From an uncultured euryarchaeote (lineage in GTDB: Archaea > Thermoplasmatota > Poseidoniia > Poseidoniales > Poseidoniaceae), in NCBI GenBank assembly GCA_937897005.1, contig CALCOQ010000150.1, forward strand, positions 1-15,246: DNA of 15,246 nucleotides, given 5' to 3'. Shown here one piece after another: positions 14,706-15,246 of this stretch. Position 1 is the first letter of the stretch, and every line of letters starts with the position of its first letter. The notes beneath the pieces were generated by a model that saw nothing but the letters and a program-made list of their open reading frames with translations, was not told where the DNA came from and searched no databases. The position numbers and the translations under genes are program-made.

Positions 14706-14729
14706 ACGGGAGGGCCTACGGCCCCCCGT
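14706..14729. repeat. GC-rich hairpin in the divergent gap before rps19e
   Basis: The arms ACGGGAGGGCC and GGCCCCCCGT pair over ten base pairs with one bulged A and a TAC loop. The direct repeat CCTACGG (14703-14709 and 14715-14721) overlaps it. It lies in the 92-base gap between the two-TM protein gene and rps19e, and it is not followed by a long T run on either strand, so a terminator is unlikely. A regulator-binding site is possible. Confidence 0.55.
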
Positions 14730-14732
14730 GCC

Positions 14733-14742
14733 TTTCAAATAG
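14733..14742 (+). promoter_or_regulatory. Possible TATA box for rps19e
   Basis: TTTCAAATAG lies about 38 bases upstream of the rps19e ATG. Transcription start 26-27 bases downstream would leave a leader of about a dozen bases. The motif is followed by the purine stretch AGAGGAGG at 14741-14748, which is too far from the ATG to be its Shine-Dalgarno. Confidence 0.35.
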
Positions 14743-14776
14743 AGGAGGTCTGTCGGCGAGTCGCTCGGTGCTTGTC

Positions 14777-15246
14777 ATGACCACATTTCGCGATATTCCA
14801 GCAGATATTCTCATCCCAGCGCTAGCTGGACGTTTGTCTTCCATGGATAGCATATCAGCCCCTGAGTGGGCCAGTGTGGTAAAGACTGGAGTGCACAGGG
14901 AGCGTCCTCCCGAGCAAGAGAATTGGTGGGCGGTCCGTAGTGCGGCCATTCTCAGGAAAGTCGCTCGTGACGGCCCAATCGGCTCCACCCATCTCGCGCA
15001 GGCCTTCGGCGGCAAGGTCAACCGAGACTCTGCTCCCAACAGAGCAGGGCAGGGTAGCCGCAAGGTGGTACGTACATGTCTCATCCAACTCGAGGAAAGT
15101 GGATTGATTGAGAAAGTGGTCGAGAAGGAGATCAAGAATATCCACGACGAGGATCAGACCATCTACAAGGGCCGAATCATCACTCCTGCTGGACACAAGT
15201 TGCTGGACGAGGTTGCTCGAGAGACACGTTCAACGGCCGAGGAATC
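14777..15246 (+). CDS. rps19e: 30S ribosomal protein S19e (eS19), partial at the right edge
   Basis: Translation from the ATG at 14777 gives MTTFRDIPADILIPALAGRL, then ENWWAVRSAAILRKVARDGP, FGGKVNRDSAPNRAGQGSRK and GRIITPAGHKLLDEVA. These are the hallmark segments of the archaeal/eukaryotic small-subunit protein S19e, which has no bacterial counterpart and is needed for small-subunit maturation. The frame stays open for 156 codons to the window edge. The archaeal family is about 150 residues long, so the stop is probably just outside. Its codons look more GC-rich and regular than those of its neighbours, as expected for a highly expressed gene. An in-frame GTG at 14768 is a less likely start, because family members begin near the chosen methionine. 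It is divergent from the two-TM surface-protein gene, and any downstream ribosomal partners lie beyond the window. Confidence 0.95.
   Translation, partial: MTTFRDIPADILIPALAGRLSSMDSISAPEWASVVKTGVHRERPPEQENWWAVRSAAILRKVARDGPIGSTHLAQAFGGKVNRDSAPNRAGQGSRKVVRTCLIQLEESGLIEKVVEKEIKNIHDEDQTIYKGRIITPAGHKLLDEVARETRSTAEE

Noticed and set aside
14706..14729. Intrinsic terminator
   Set aside because: The hairpin is not followed by a T-rich tract on either strand and lies upstream, not downstream, of both flanking genes.
14716..15135. 139- and 113-codon minus-strand frames at the right edge
   Set aside because: They are shadows of rps19e, whose plus-strand translation matches ribosomal protein S19e throughout.

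Overview
The window looks like a chromosomal segment of a mesophilic archaeon, most likely a marine euryarchaeote or Thermoplasmatota of the Marine Group II/Poseidoniales type. The archaeal/eukaryotic ribosomal protein S19e at the right edge, the TrmB and V4R regulator domains, TATA-like promoters close to start codons, and the very large CARDB/NEW3-type surface protein all point this way. The lineage is inferred from gene content and was not tested. Genes are tightly packed on both strands, with no gap above 100 bases. No mobile element, CRISPR array, tRNA or rRNA gene was seen.

Left part (1-2395): the end of a small coiled-coil ORF overlaps the tail of a short D-3-phosphoglycerate dehydrogenase gene (serA, minus strand). 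A gene for an unrecognised multi-pass membrane protein diverges from serA.

Central minus-strand operon (7310 to 2385): four closely spaced genes encode, in order of transcription, a TPR protein with one EF-hand loop, a TrmB-type regulator fused to a cysteine-bearing V4R domain, an A-type (IscA/HesB) iron-sulfur carrier with an extra N-terminal CxxC, and a YgfZ/IBA57-family folate-binding protein. In other organisms IscA and IBA57/YgfZ proteins act together in Fe-S cluster maturation. The operon therefore reads as an Fe-S assembly or repair module with its own probable redox or metal sensor.

Plus-strand operon (7384-9050): an NADPH-dependent FMN reductase, a SUMF1/FGE-fold protein lacking the formylglycine-generating cysteines, and an ArsC-family reductase. 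It suggests a small redox or thiol-stress cassette, although the substrate is unknown.

Right minus-strand cluster (14684 to 9051): a two-TM protein rich in N-glycosylation sequons, a 1325-residue surface protein with one C-terminal TM and a cytoplasmic zinc ribbon, a two-TM mini-protein, and a PqqD-like protein. Translational overlap or near-contact links the last three. This is the best candidate for an undescribed cell-surface system. At 14777 the rps19e gene starts on the plus strand and runs off the window.

Several minus-strand reading frames can be extended to a TTG codon just upstream of the more likely ATG. Where a Shine-Dalgarno motif or family alignment supports the ATG, that start was chosen.
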